Below, piece by piece: positions 42,788 through 53,938 of a stretch of DNA of 64,000 nt. Position 1 is the first letter of the stretch, and each line of letters starts with the position of its first letter. The position numbers and the translations under genes were made by a program. Below the pieces are notes generated by a model. It saw only the letters and a list, made by a program, of their open reading frames with translations, was not told the origin of the DNA and ran no database searches. The stretch comes from Echinometra lucunter (lineage: Eukaryota > Echinodermata > Echinoidea > Camarodonta > Echinometridae): positions 10,675,780-10,739,779 of the forward strand of contig CM057158.1 in assembly GCA_029962745.1 (NCBI GenBank). Direction: 5' to 3'.

Positions 42788-43524
42788 TTACTGTTCAATA
42801 AAGCAAGCTGGTGGCTTCACATTGCGTCCACTCCTCGTAGTATATGTAGCATTTGATGGTGCAGATGTTGATGGTGCGTCTACTGCTGGGGGGCTAGCAT
42901 CATCATCTCTTGGATGTGCATCATCGTCGTCGATATCATGAGACGGATACTGATCTGTATGTGGGGCTGGCCTGATGTGATGGCGGTTCCTTTGACGTGT
43001 CACACCATATTCAGTTTCTATCAGATAAGACCGATTTGGTAGTTCGGCCTTGACAACGCCTTGCTGTGACTATCTGTTGGTTTGCATATCAAGGAGTCTG
43101 ACATGCTGACTGATGTGAAGCTTTGGAAGATCACAAGCATGTTGGTCATAGCGTTGTTTCTGTTTTGCCTTCTGCCTTTCCTTTCTTTCCATCACCTGAT
43201 GAGGATCAATGTTCTGTGGATTAAGAAGGTTGTCCATCATAGGCAGGTTAGATCTCGATCGGCGATTGTAGAGGAGTTCTGCAGGGGATTTGCCACAGGA
43301 GAGTGGTGAGCTTCTGTAGATTTGAAGAGCTCGGTAGATGTCTTGACCACTCTGCTGGCACTTGCGCAATAGATTTTTGGTTATCTTGACTGCTCCCTCT
43401 GCGCGACCATTAGACTGGGGATAGTATGGACTGGTTGTTGTGTGGACAAAATCTTAGTCAGTTTCAAAGGCTTTGAACTCACAACTCGCGTACTGAAGAC
43501 AATTGTCTGATACTAGTTCACAAG
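42788..43524 (-). pseudogene. Ty3/Gypsy pol, segment 4: integrase C-terminal half
   Basis: Minus strand. After the hAT insertion the integrase core resumes with ELVSDNCLQYAS, goes through SPYYPQSNGRAEGAVK (the core motif with the third acidic residue), a conserved SPAELLYNRRSRSNLP, a basic coiled stretch, and SYLIETEYG-type C-terminal domain residues. It ends at 42788 in ...SGRNVKPPACFIEQ and a stop. Stops near 43450 and 43069 break the frame. In an intact element this region inserts viral-like cDNA into host DNA. Confidence 0.88.
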
Positions 43525-45032
43525 CAGAGGCGTCGATCCATTTTTCAGATTGGAGGGGCAAGACGACCAAGCGGAGATGAACCCACGGCTACTATTTGTA
43601 CACACACACACGCACACACACACACACCCTCACACATATGTATGTATATGTATATAGAGGTCTATATATAATATATATAACATAGGCCTTTATCAACGTG
43701 AAGCATTTTCAAATTGGGGAAATTAAGCAACTTGCTATGTGAACCATCCTGCTCTTTTTTTTTTTAATTTTGTGAGCAAGCGAAACGAGCGAGCAAAAAA
43801 TAACGAATTTCTTGTTATGAGAGAAGAGTTTAGTTATCATATGGGCATAAATGATACCTGATATACATTTATATGGTTACTTCGCTGCCAAATATGAACT
43901 CTATTTTGTCACATCGCTGCCCTCCAAACCACTCTGTTTTTTTAATATTACGAGCGAGCGAGGAAGCACACACTGTTTTTCATGGTAGATGTAGTAAACC
44001 CTTCGGCAAATTACGCTGTGAGCCAATGAAACATCTACATTATCTATTTGGTCTCATCCCACCGAATTTGTTTGCTTTTCAAAACCATTAATATGAAACG
44101 AGCGAGCACAGCGAGCGAGGAAAAATATACCCTTTTCCATATGATAGAAGTGTTATTTCGTCATCATAAAAATGTGATAAAAATGTGATATGCGCTATAC
44201 AAGAACGGAATATTATTATTATCATTATCATCAGAATACACTATAAACCTGTCATGCCTGTATGATATCTAAATAATACATCCGATCACCTGTGTGCCGA
44301 ATATGACACTGTTTAGCTACCTCGCTTGCAGTCCGAATCCATTCTGTTTCTGCTGTAGCGAGCAAAGTCAACGACTGATCCCAGCAAATTATATGGATTC
44401 GTCCCAAAATCTTTGTCAACCACCTTGCTGCCCAAATATAATGATACTTTGGAATCTCACTGCTATAATAAGCTACTTGCTGCCCGAAATCATCAGCTTT
44501 TACCAGCGAGAGTACAGTGTAATAGCGAGCGAGTTAACGAAAAATATGTTTTTGTTTTGCGTTTTTTTTTAAATCCAGGCCCTTATCTCCTGAAATTTTA
44601 TCTATTTTTTTAGGTCAACTGGCTGCTCGATTTCTAGGAGTGATATCTTGTTTGGTTATATTACTTCCTATGAGTAGAAGAATAGTATACCATTAGATAG
44701 AAACACAAGACGCAAACCGATTTCCTTTCATAAGAATAGTAATTATCATCGGCATTGGTTAAGATACAATAAATGCGAGCGAGCGAAGCGAGCGAGCTCT
44801 TCCCAGTGTCCCATTTTCTTTCTTTTTTCTTGTTATACGCTTTCGTTTCACTTCCTTCCTTCCTTTTCCTTTCTTTTCTCTTTCTTTTTTCTTTTTCCTT
44901 TTTTCTTTTTTTTTTTGGTTGGGAAATTATTGGGGGGGGGGGGGCAAAATGATATCTTTGCCCCCCGAAATTTTCTTTGGGGGGGCAAATGCCCCCCCTG
45001 CCCCCCCAGGATCGAACGCCTCTGTTCACAAG
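43517..45032. mobile_element. Non-autonomous hAT element, family X, copy 2, in Gypsy integrase
   Basis: The element proper is 43525-45024 (1500 bp). The ends CAGAGGCGTCGATCC and GGATCGAACGCCTCTG are as in copy 1, with one extra A. TTCACAAG lies on both sides (43517-43524 and 45025-45032). It is similar to 38328-39857 over its length, differing mainly in microsatellites and small indels. Removing it restores the integrase reading from ...STPCE to LVSDN. Confidence 0.93.
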
Positions 45033-45968
45033 GTGTACTGTGTCTAGAGAATATCTCCTTCATCTGTGTGATCATGGCTTGGCTGCTGGTTGTTGTCATA
45101 GTACGTAGCTCAATGAATTGGGAGTAGTAGTCTACGACAACTAAGTAGTCTTTACCATTGAATGTGAACAAGTTGGATGCCATGGTCTCTCTGGAGTCTG
45201 ATGATGTTGCAGACTTTCTTGCTGTTGCTTGGGTTTGTACATCATACATGCTGTACAGTTTTGAACCATTTCAGTGATATCATGGTTCATCTGTGGCCAA
45301 AAGAGGACTTCACGTGCCCTTCTCTTGCACTTCTCTATTTCCTAATGTCATTCATGTATCTTGTTGAGCATTTGCTTTCTCATTGATACCGGAACTACAA
45401 TTTTGCTACCTTTTAGGATTAAGTCATTGGCTTCTGAAAGGTCACTTCTGGCATTCCAGTAAGGTCCAACAGTCATTTGACATTGGTGTTTTGCAGCTGG
45501 CCATCCTGTGTTGATGACTTGACTGAGTTGCTGCAGTGTTTCATCTTTCTTTGTCTCTTCAACAAATTGTGTCTTTCTATTTGTAGTCACAGGTAGTGTT
45601 TCGATGATAGCATCTACATACACTTTGATGTCTTCTTCTCTTTCCTGATTCTGTTCAGCTTCAGGATCTACTGCTCTTGACAATGCATCTGCCGTATACA
45701 TGAATTTGCCAGGCGTGTAGGAGACTTTCAGGTCATATCTCTGCACCCTGATAAGAAGACGTTAGATCCGTAGTGGACAGTCACTCAGTGGCTTTGTAAA
45801 CAATGGAATGAGTGGCTTATGATCCGTCTCTACCTCTATCACTTGACCATAGATATTCTGGTGGAATCTTTCACAACCGTATGTGATAGCTAGCAATTCT
45901 TTTTCTATCTGAGCATAACGTGTCTCTGCATCAGTCATAGCTCTAGATGCATACGCTATGGGATGCCA
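45025..45968 (-). pseudogene. Ty3/Gypsy pol, segment 3: RNase H end and integrase start
   Basis: Minus strand. It opens with PIAYASRAMTDAETRYAQIE (the RNase H motif region), then TDHKPLIPLF and a stop near 45766 before VQRYDLKVSYTPGKFMYTAD and ALSRA. A linker follows, then the integrase zinc-binding region (mostly 45249-45348, damaged) and the core start DYLVVVDYYSQFIEL with the first catalytic Asp. It joins segment 2 through the removal of the LINE at 45969-54320. Confidence 0.88.
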
Positions 45969-46199
45969 ATATACGACTCAAGCAACGGATGGGAGCGGAC
46001 GTGTAGCGATAGAGCTCTTCAGCCTACGCCCATATTTAGTTTATCTACAATTTTAACATGTTTTGACTGAGCTTTTAACTGGAACAGTACCTTGCTGAAT
46101 ATCTACCACAAACATATAGTGATTATACAAGACACTTCATGTCATTTGGGCTCTAAAAAACTTCTTATCAACGCCTGTCGGTATAGAACCGAAGCAGCC

Positions 46200-47042
46200 A
46201 TGATGACTCGCAAAACCACCGCTTCTAAGCCGAAACCGGCTTCAGCAACGTCAGCTGCTGCAGCGGCAGCGGCTGCCGCGTCTGAAACAGAGGATGGAGA
46301 ATGCGAAGCCCAACCCACCCTTGGAGACCTGCAGAATAGCATTCTCGACTTCAAGAATTTCATATCCAGTAAACTTGATAACATCGCGGCTGATGTTACT
46401 GCCATCAATAAAAGGTTTGATGATCTTAAAAACAGTGTTGACTTCAACTCTGCAAAAATTACAGAAATTGAAAAGCAAAAATTGCCCGAACTGGAAGTCT
46501 CTCTTCAAAAAAAGATCCAATCCTTGGAAAATAAAATCCTGGCACTTGAAATTCACGGTAGAAAATCTAACCTACTCTTCTACGGCCTACAGCAAAAGGA
46601 AGGAGAAAATGTCTACGAAGTGTTGAAGGCAGCTTTTATTTCCCTCGGGATTGAGAACGCCGCAGCATCTAGAATTGCCATCGCCAACGCCCATCGTCTC
46701 CCTCGACGGGATTTGGGAGCCCATGCCGCCCAACAGCCACCCGTACCCATCATAGCACGATTTTGTTACATGCGCGACAGGAATAGCATCTTAGCGGCCT
46801 TCGAAGACCAACAGAGAAAGCGCGCCAAGAATCCCGCTGATTCCAGCCACGCCCAACCGCGATTGACCGTCAGGACGGACCTACCGCCCGCCATGAAAAC
46901 CCGCCGCTGGATCCTCGCGAATGAAGCGTACAAGCTACGGAAGGAGAAGGGGCTTTCGACAAGAATCTTCGTCAAGGGAACAGAGGTCCACTTGCAGTGG
47001 AAAGAAAAAGGCGCAACCAAGTGGAATGATCACGATGTGTGA
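46200..47042 (+). CDS. LINE ORF1 protein (RNA-binding, coiled-coil)
   Basis: 280 residues from MMTRKTTASKPKPAS; I chose the ATG at 46200 because the frame upstream has no ATG. An Ala-rich linker (AAAAAAAAA at about residue 20-28) leads to a long coiled-coil (about residues 45-125, heptads such as LGDLQNSILDFKNF and IQSLENKILALE), then an RRM-like part (GRKSNLLFYGLQQKEGENVY, AHRLPRRD, PVPIIARFCYMRDRNSILAA) and a C-terminal domain (TVRTDLPPAMKTRRWILA, RIFVKGTEVHLQW). This is the layout of L1-type ORF1 proteins, which bind their own RNA as trimers. It probably packages the LINE RNA for ORF2. It ends 3.8 kb before ORF2. The minus-strand copy retains only its last few codons. Confidence 0.85.
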   Translation: MMTRKTTASKPKPASATSAAAAAAAAASETEDGECEAQPTLGDLQNSILDFKNFISSKLDNIAADVTAINKRFDDLKNSVDFNSAKITEIEKQKLPELEVSLQKKIQSLENKILALEIHGRKSNLLFYGLQQKEGENVYEVLKAAFISLGIENAAASRIAIANAHRLPRRDLGAHAAQQPPVPIIARFCYMRDRNSILAAFEDQQRKRAKNPADSSHAQPRLTVRTDLPPAMKTRRWILANEAYKLRKEKGLSTRIFVKGTEVHLQWKEKGATKWNDHDV

Positions 47043-50000
47043 GATCATGAAAGCACGTAAGCTTAAATCTGTTAAACTATTATTCATTTATGATAGCCTA
47101 TGACCTAATCACTTCTTACAACACGACTAAAGGATCATGGAAATCTCCGAAATTATCAGCGTTGGAGTTTTCTTTCATTTTGATGTTTCGCATTTCAATT
47201 TTCAATTTATTAACCCCTGTTCATCTCGATTCTAGTGCCATTTTTAGACGAAGAAAATTTTCGCCTAAGCTGTACTCAGAGCCCATGTTCCAGTAATTTC
47301 CATAAGTCGTTCTTTGCAAAGAGTAATAAACCAGGAAATGTTTCTCACAATGCTTCTACATAATGTATTTTGACGTCTTTTGACGTATCAACCAGTTTTT
47401 ATTTTTGATGTATCAACCAATCTCGATTCATCTCGATTGTGGTGCCATTTTGAAACGAGGGAAATCTTCGCTGAAGTTGTTCTCAAAGCTGACGTTCGAG
47501 CAATTTTCCCATTAAGTCGCTTTTAGCGAAAGAGGAACGATTTTCGAAATACTTGTGTATGTTGTTGCTTTTATTCGTCATCCTTTTTCAACAGTTGCTT
47601 CACTAGAGGAAAAACCCATTCAAACATCAATCACTCTGTAATTCTAGCTGAAATTTTGTTGAAATAGAAATGTTATGTTGGGCAATGTGGCTGCTTTATA
47701 GGCCTATATACCCAACAGAGTTTTCTCACTGTGAGCCTGTGAAAGCCAATAAGAGGTCAAATATTTAGGTCACTATACGATTGGTTTATCTGGCCACGTC
47801 AACCTGAAACGTTATTATGGTTATGCATAAAAATTCTGGATCTGGGTATATAGTAGCTGCCCATAAAAGCATTGACTGTTTCTTTTTAATCCTGCTCTAT
47901 ACATTGTACATTCTACTACTATTTGCATAAAAAAGGATAACTTTCATGAATCTGTATTCAGTGCTTCAAGGCATGGCTTTATACTTAATTCAAGCCGTTA
48001 TTCAACATGCCTGTCTTATTATGCTTTTGGAATTTCTTACGCATGATAGAAGAAAATGTGTCAAACATACTGCTTGCATGCAACCAGTTACTTGCTATAG
48101 AGTTGTTATCTTCATGTTATGGTTATGCATAAAAATTCTGGATCTGGGTATATAGTAGCTGCCCATAAAAACATTGACTGTTTCTTTTTAACCCTGCTCT
48201 ATACATTGTACATTCTACTACTATTTGCATAAAAAAGGATAACTTTCATGAATCTGTATTCAGTGCTTCAAGGCATGGCTTTATACTTAATTCAAGCCGT
48301 TATTCAACATGCCTGTCTTATTATGCTCTTGGAATTTCTTACGCATGATAGAAGAAAATGTGTCAAGCATACTGCTTGCATGCAACCAGTTACTTGATAT
48401 AGACTTGTTATCTTCATGTCTTTGTGTTATCACTTACCTTTGAAAGTTCACATTCTTAACAAGTCATTAGCCTGTATTTGTACTCGATTTCAAAGACTGA
48501 TCAGGGGAGCGTTTCATGAGGGGTTTTGTCGGCGGTTTTCACCGACTAATTTGCTGTCAGCCAATTACATGAGAGGATTTTCAGTAGCTTGTAACATTTG
48601 TCGGTGAAGAATCGCTGGCGGAGCCCTTCGTGGGACGCTCCCCTGAAGACACTTTTCAAAAAAGGATATATCGTACAGGTTTTTTTTTGTTTTTTGTTTT
48701 TTGTTTTGTTTTTATTTTTGTTTTAAGTATGTAAGGTTATGTGTGCACACGTATCATGCATTACTAATAAACTGCATTTGCCTATATACATTACACTTCA
48801 TTTCATAGACCGATTGAAGACACTAAAAAAAAAAATCGTTTACGCTCCTTTAATATGCTAGGGTATGTGTGCACACATTTCATACATTATGGTACTAATG
48901 AATTACATTGGTATCAACGCAAGCCATTTTTTTTTATATTTTAATGCATGCTAGAAGAAAGTGTCTCAAACATACGGCTTGCATGCAACTCTATTTAATT
49001 TCAACCATTCACTTACTACAGACTCGCTATCTTCATGTCATTGTACTTTCGCTTGGCTTTGAAAGTTTACATCCTTAATAAGGCATAATAAGCCTGTATT
49101 GGCACTCGATTTCAAAGATTGATTTGAAGACATTAAAAAAGAAGAAGAGGAAGAGAGAAAGAAAAGAAGATACTTCCTACAACTTTTTTTTTTTTTTTTT
49201 TTTTTTTTTGTAGTAAGGTTACGTGTATGTGCGCACACGTTTCATGCATTACTAATGAATTGCATTAGCCTATATACATTACACTCGATTTCAAAGACCG
49301 ATTTGAGGACACTGTAAAATATACACCTTTTAATATTAATGTCAGGTTATATGTGCGCACATTTCATTTCATTTGCATGCATAACTAATGATTTGTATTA
49401 GTAAAAGGGTTATTTTATTCCATATGAATCTTTAAAGATATATTACAGATGTAATTTAAAATAAAAAAAAGATATTCATTGACGCATACATTTAAAGGTT
49501 GCATTATCCTGTATTCACTTTGCTGGATCGTGTATCGCTCAGTAATGTTATACCTTTTAATTCATACCTCTCCACGAACTAGCTTCTGTATTGAACATTA
49601 TAACACAGTAACATGCAAGTATTCTGCTGAAACTGAAATCAACAGAGTATCACATTTTAATGAATAATTTTACAAATCAACAATGCAACTCAATTTCTCT
49701 TGTCATTGAACCTGTCTTATATGAATCGCTGAATCAGTTGAATAACATCATATTTTCTGCGATCAGTGAGTCAATTATTCTCATCCTTCAAAGCTCTTTA
49801 CAGAATAGCCTTACAAGGCTGTTTGTTTGCCTTTTCTTTTTTCTTTATAACATGTTCATTTTTTCATATAGGCCTAGTTTTCAATGTCACACTCTTCGAG
49901 CAATTGGCTGGGATTTGTCGGGCTGGATTGGGGTTGAGTTTGCCGACTTGGAAACTAAAGCATGAAGAATTGAGTAGAACAGTGTACTAAATTGTGACGG

Positions 50001-50161
50001 ATTCGTTCCTTGGCCGACTCGGCGGCTTCTTGGTTGGTTGCTCGGGGAGTGAAAAAGTAAATTCGTAAACATGTGAACTTTGATGCACACAGCCAGATCT
50101 GTTTTGGTTAGTCAAACGCTAATGTTAAGTATATAGAATGGGTGTTTCCGTATTGGGAATG

Positions 50162-50196
<35 letters not shown>

Positions 50197-50842
50197 CTAG
50201 TTGCTGTCTTTGAAAAGGAAGAGAGAGAGAGTAAGAAAAGAAAAATAATTTTAGTATCATGGTGGGAATGATACCGCTAACAACACTCGTTTGAATTTCC
50301 ATCAACACCGAAAGGTTATAGCTTTAATGCTGTATATATGTAACAGATCGTATGCGTGGTTTTCTCTCTCTTTCTCTCTCTCTCTCTCTTTCAATTTACT
50401 TCTTTCTTCTTTTCCTTTCCACCATGAAAAGTATGAATTCTTTATTGGAATGCTTACCTACAATGTGCTCACTATTTTTTTCTCTCATCATGCTCACTGT
50501 GATGGTACTGTATAACATAATTGTTAAGTTCATTCAGTCAAGATTATTACAAGATTTAATTGCAAATGATATTGATCTTTGTATACATGTATAGGGCATA
50601 GGCTGAAAGCCACAGCTGATTTAGCTGCCATCTACAGAGGAAAATCTACACGTATACTTATCGTTGTAGTTATATGTGCTTAAATTTTCCGTTCAAATTC
50701 ATGTTCTGTTTATTCGTTCTGTGTGGCCTTCTGCAGCTGTTGCCTGAAGTTTCTTTGGTGCTCCTTATTTGTTTAACCTCAATTGATTATGTAGTCTTGC
50801 TTCACCTGGAAATATTCATTTTTCAGTCTTGTTTTACTTGGC
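47043..50842 (+). other. LINE inter-ORF spacer, plus copy
   Basis: 3.8 kb between ORF1 and ORF2, unusually long. It contains a 302-bp tandem duplication (47815-48116 and 48117-48418, about 2% different), the 144-bp hairpin MITE (48502-48645), diverged repeats with GTGTGCACAC and TGCATTACTAATG words (48700-49400) and poly-T. The minus copy has the same spacer without the duplication (about 2.97 kb). No ORF is conserved in both copies. Confidence 0.75.
48502..48645 (+). mobile_element. 144-bp hairpin MITE inside LINE spacer (plus copy)
   Basis: The ends CAGGGGAGCG and CGCTCCCCTG are inverted, with inner GTCGGCGGTTTTCACCGAC words. Same family as 11566-11708, at the equivalent site to 23302-23445. 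Confidence 0.85.
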
Positions 50843-53800
50843 ATGAGTAGTTTTCCATTTAGTGATGTCAGTGACTTTGATTTGAACCTTCTTTTTCAAT
50901 TACAGCATAATGCTGGCAGTTTTTCGATTTCTGACGAACAATATGAACAAAATATTTCTGACACTATGAACAACAACGTAGAAGAATTTGAATATACTCT
51001 TGATGTCAATGACAAATCCTTTGTTAAATCTCAATACTACACCCAGAACCAATTTGTCAACAATTTAAAGTCAGCTGGAAAGAATGACTTGAACCTTTTG
51101 CATCTTAACATCCGCAGTGCAAATAAAAATTTCGAACAACTGAGCTTATTATTAGATAATACTAAAGTAGATTCTTTTGTTATTGGCCTGACCGAAACCT
51201 GGTTTACGGATGTTCCTCACACTATACATTCCTTGTCTCAGCATAACCTTATATTTAATAATAGAGTAAATAGGCGAGGTGGTGGAGTAGCACTGTACGT
51301 TCCAATACACCTGCATTACATTGTACTTCATGACTTAAATCTGATGAATGAAACGATGGAGACGGTTTTTATCGAAATAACATTATCCAAAAGAAAAAAC
51401 GTAGTTATAGGTACAGTTTATCGTCCACCTTCTTCCGATCATAATACGTTTCTAAATGAATTACAACAACTGCTTTCTAATCCTTTGCTTCAAAATAAAC
51501 ATTGCTTTTTGATGGGCGATTTTAATGTTGACCTCTTAAAATGCAGAGAGGATAATTTCTCTCAAGATTTTCTAAACACTTTATTATCATTTTCATTTAT
51601 TCCGTTGATTACCAGACCCACGAGATTTTCTTCTCATTCAGGAACTTTAATTGACAATATTTTTTCAAACGTTGAGAGAGAAATTGATTCTGGTGTCATT
51701 CTGTCTGACATCTCTGACCATTTTCTTATTTTCGCTAGGATACTATCTTTCCTTGATAACAACTCGTACTCTTCTCATGTAAAAATGGTTAGGAAAATTA
51801 CCCCTGAAAAGATTGCCAAACTCAAGGATAAGCTAAGTTCACTCAAATGGAACGAAGTATTAGTTACAAACGATGTTAACGAATCATATGATAATTTCAT
51901 GACTATCCTTCTCGATTCTTTTAATGAATGTATCCCTCTTGTAATATATAAACCAAACAACAAACGGACACCACGAAACCCCTGGGTTAGTAAATCACTT
52001 TTAAGATCTATCAATAGAAAAAATAACCTTTATTATAAGTATCGTGCAAACCCGACAGATGCTGCTCGTGAAAAATACGTCAAATATAAAAACACCTTGA
52101 CAACTCTTTTGAGATCTGAAAAAAAGAAATTTTATTGTTCTAAATTTGCAGCGAGTTCAAATAATATAAAAGATACATGGAAAGTAATCAATGATGTCTT
52201 AAATAAGAAAAAAGATCGCAATACTATAAAACATGTGAAGATCAACAATTCAGTTATTGATGATAATTTTGATATAGCTACGAACTTTAATAATTATTTC
52301 TCAGGCATTGGTCCAAATCTTGCCAACGAAATACCACACACAGATAAAACCTTTGAATGCTTTCTAAAGAACCAAAACCCACATTCACTATTTTTTATTC
52401 CAACCGATGCTAATGAAATCATAAAGATAGTAAAAGAACTTAAAAGTAAAAAAAGTCCAGGCTGTGATGAAATAAGTAATGACTTGTTAAAAGATATCAT
52501 TAACGAAATTGTTATTCCTTTAGAACACGTCATGAATTTATCTCTTGTTAATGGTATAGTTCCCGACCGAATGAAAATTGCGAAGGTAGTTCCTATCTAC
52601 AAAAAGGGAGATCCGTCCGATATAAGTAATTATAGACCTATATCTCTCTTATCTTCTATTTCCAAAGTCTTAGAAAAAATTATATACAATCGTACAATAA
52701 AATTTGTGAGGAGTTTTGGTCTTTTATCAGAATCACAATTTGGCTTTAGGCAAAAGCATTCAACAACACATGCAATCTTATATTTCATTAATCATATAGC
52801 GACTGCTGTTGACGACCACCTTCACACTCTTGGTATCTTTCTGGACCTCTCCAAGGCCTTTGACACCATTGACCATGAAATCTTATTGTCTAAACTATCA
52901 CATTATGGAATTAGGGGGAAGGCCTTGGAGTGGTACAGAAGTTATCTTACTGGAAGAAAACAGTTTGTCTCCATAAACAATTCTAATTCCGATTATAATG
53001 ACATGATTTGCGGAGTACCCCAGGGTTCGCTTTTGGGGCCATTATTATTCATTTTATACATCAACGATTTTCAGGATTCATCAAAGGCCTTGTCTTTCAT
53101 ATTATATGCAGATGACACCAGTGTTTTCTTTTCACATAAAAATCCTGATACTCTTGTAAACATAGTAAATACTGAACTCAGATGTATTCATGAATGGATC
53201 TGTTGTAACAAACTTTCTTTAAATGTTGCAAAGACCCAGTGCATGCTTTTTAGTAATTCAATCACAGCTCTACCCAGGAACGTCTTTCTTAATAATATTT
53301 TAATCGATATTGTCGATTCAACGAAATTTCTTGGTCTATATATAGATAACAAATTTTCATGGAAGCCGCACATTACGTACTTATCAAAACTATTATCTAG
53401 AAATGTTGGCGTCATAAACAAACTAAAAACTTTTTTGCCTCCAAACGTTTTATCAAATTTGTATAATACCCTTATTCTTTCTTACTTAAATTATGGGATA
53501 TTAGCTTGGGGCAGTTCCTCTAGAAATCAGTTGGATAGACTACTACTTACACAGAAAAGAATAATGAGAATCATTTGTCATAAACACAGATTAGCTCACT
53601 CAGATCAATTGTTCTTCTCCAATAAAGTTTTAAAAATACAGGATTTATACTCTCTTCGCCTGGGCTGCTTTATGTTTCAGTTAAACCAAGGAGAGCTGCC
53701 AACTTCCTTAAGTTTACTGTTTTTAAGAAACGAGATTTTGCACAGCTACCCCACCAGATTATCGTCATCTTTCCATCTTCCGAAGCTCAGAACTTTTTAC

Positions 53801-53938
53801 AAACAGAAGACTATTGTTTATACTGGTCCCCATTTTTGGAATTCTCTAGATGAATCTTTAAAACTGACACCAAGCTTATTTTCGTTCAAACATAAGCTTA
53901 AGACTACACTGATAAATAACTATAATGTTACACTATGA
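50843..53938 (+). CDS. LINE ORF2: endonuclease-reverse transcriptase, intact
   Basis: 1031 residues without stop or frameshift. An N-terminal segment (about 1-80) of unknown function comes first. The endonuclease domain (about 81-315) has HLNIRSANKN (residue 87), TETW (117), a RGGGVALYVP block, YRPPSSDHN (183), GDFNVDL (225) and SDHF (281). The reverse transcriptase (about 535-810) has KKSPGCDEISNDLL, VPIYKKGDPSDISNYRPISL, FLDLSKAFDTIDH, GVPQGSLLGPLLF and the catalytic YADD (about 755). A C-terminal region to 1031 follows. It nicks target DNA and copies the RNA in place (target-primed reverse transcription). Motifs fit the jockey/CR1/L2 group; the exact clade needs a tree. Confidence 0.95.
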   Translation: MSSFPFSDVSDFDLNLLFQLQHNAGSFSISDEQYEQNISDTMNNNVEEFEYTLDVNDKSFVKSQYYTQNQFVNNLKSAGKNDLNLLHLNIRSANKNFEQLSLLLDNTKVDSFVIGLTETWFTDVPHTIHSLSQHNLIFNNRVNRRGGGVALYVPIHLHYIVLHDLNLMNETMETVFIEITLSKRKNVVIGTVYRPPSSDHNTFLNELQQLLSNPLLQNKHCFLMGDFNVDLLKCREDNFSQDFLNTLLSFSFIPLITRPTRFSSHSGTLIDNIFSNVEREIDSGVILSDISDHFLIFARILSFLDNNSYSSHVKMVRKITPEKIAKLKDKLSSLKWNEVLVTNDVNESYDNFMTILLDSFNECIPLVIYKPNNKRTPRNPWVSKSLLRSINRKNNLYYKYRANPTDAAREKYVKYKNTLTTLLRSEKKKFYCSKFAASSNNIKDTWKVINDVLNKKKDRNTIKHVKINNSVIDDNFDIATNFNNYFSGIGPNLANEIPHTDKTFECFLKNQNPHSLFFIPTDANEIIKIVKELKSKKSPGCDEISNDLLKDIINEIVIPLEHVMNLSLVNGIVPDRMKIAKVVPIYKKGDPSDISNYRPISLLSSISKVLEKIIYNRTIKFVRSFGLLSESQFGFRQKHSTTHAILYFINHIATAVDDHLHTLGIFLDLSKAFDTIDHEILLSKLSHYGIRGKALEWYRSYLTGRKQFVSINNSNSDYNDMICGVPQGSLLGPLLFILYINDFQDSSKALSFILYADDTSVFFSHKNPDTLVNIVNTELRCIHEWICCNKLSLNVAKTQCMLFSNSITALPRNVFLNNILIDIVDSTKFLGLYIDNKFSWKPHITYLSKLLSRNVGVINKLKTFLPPNVLSNLYNTLILSYLNYGILAWGSSSRNQLDRLLLTQKRIMRIICHKHRLAHSDQLFFSNKVLKIQDLYSLRLGCFMFQLNQGELPTSLSLLFLRNEILHSYPTRLSSSFHLPKLRTFYKQKTIVYTGPHFWNSLDESLKLTPSLFSFKHKLKTTLINNYNVTL

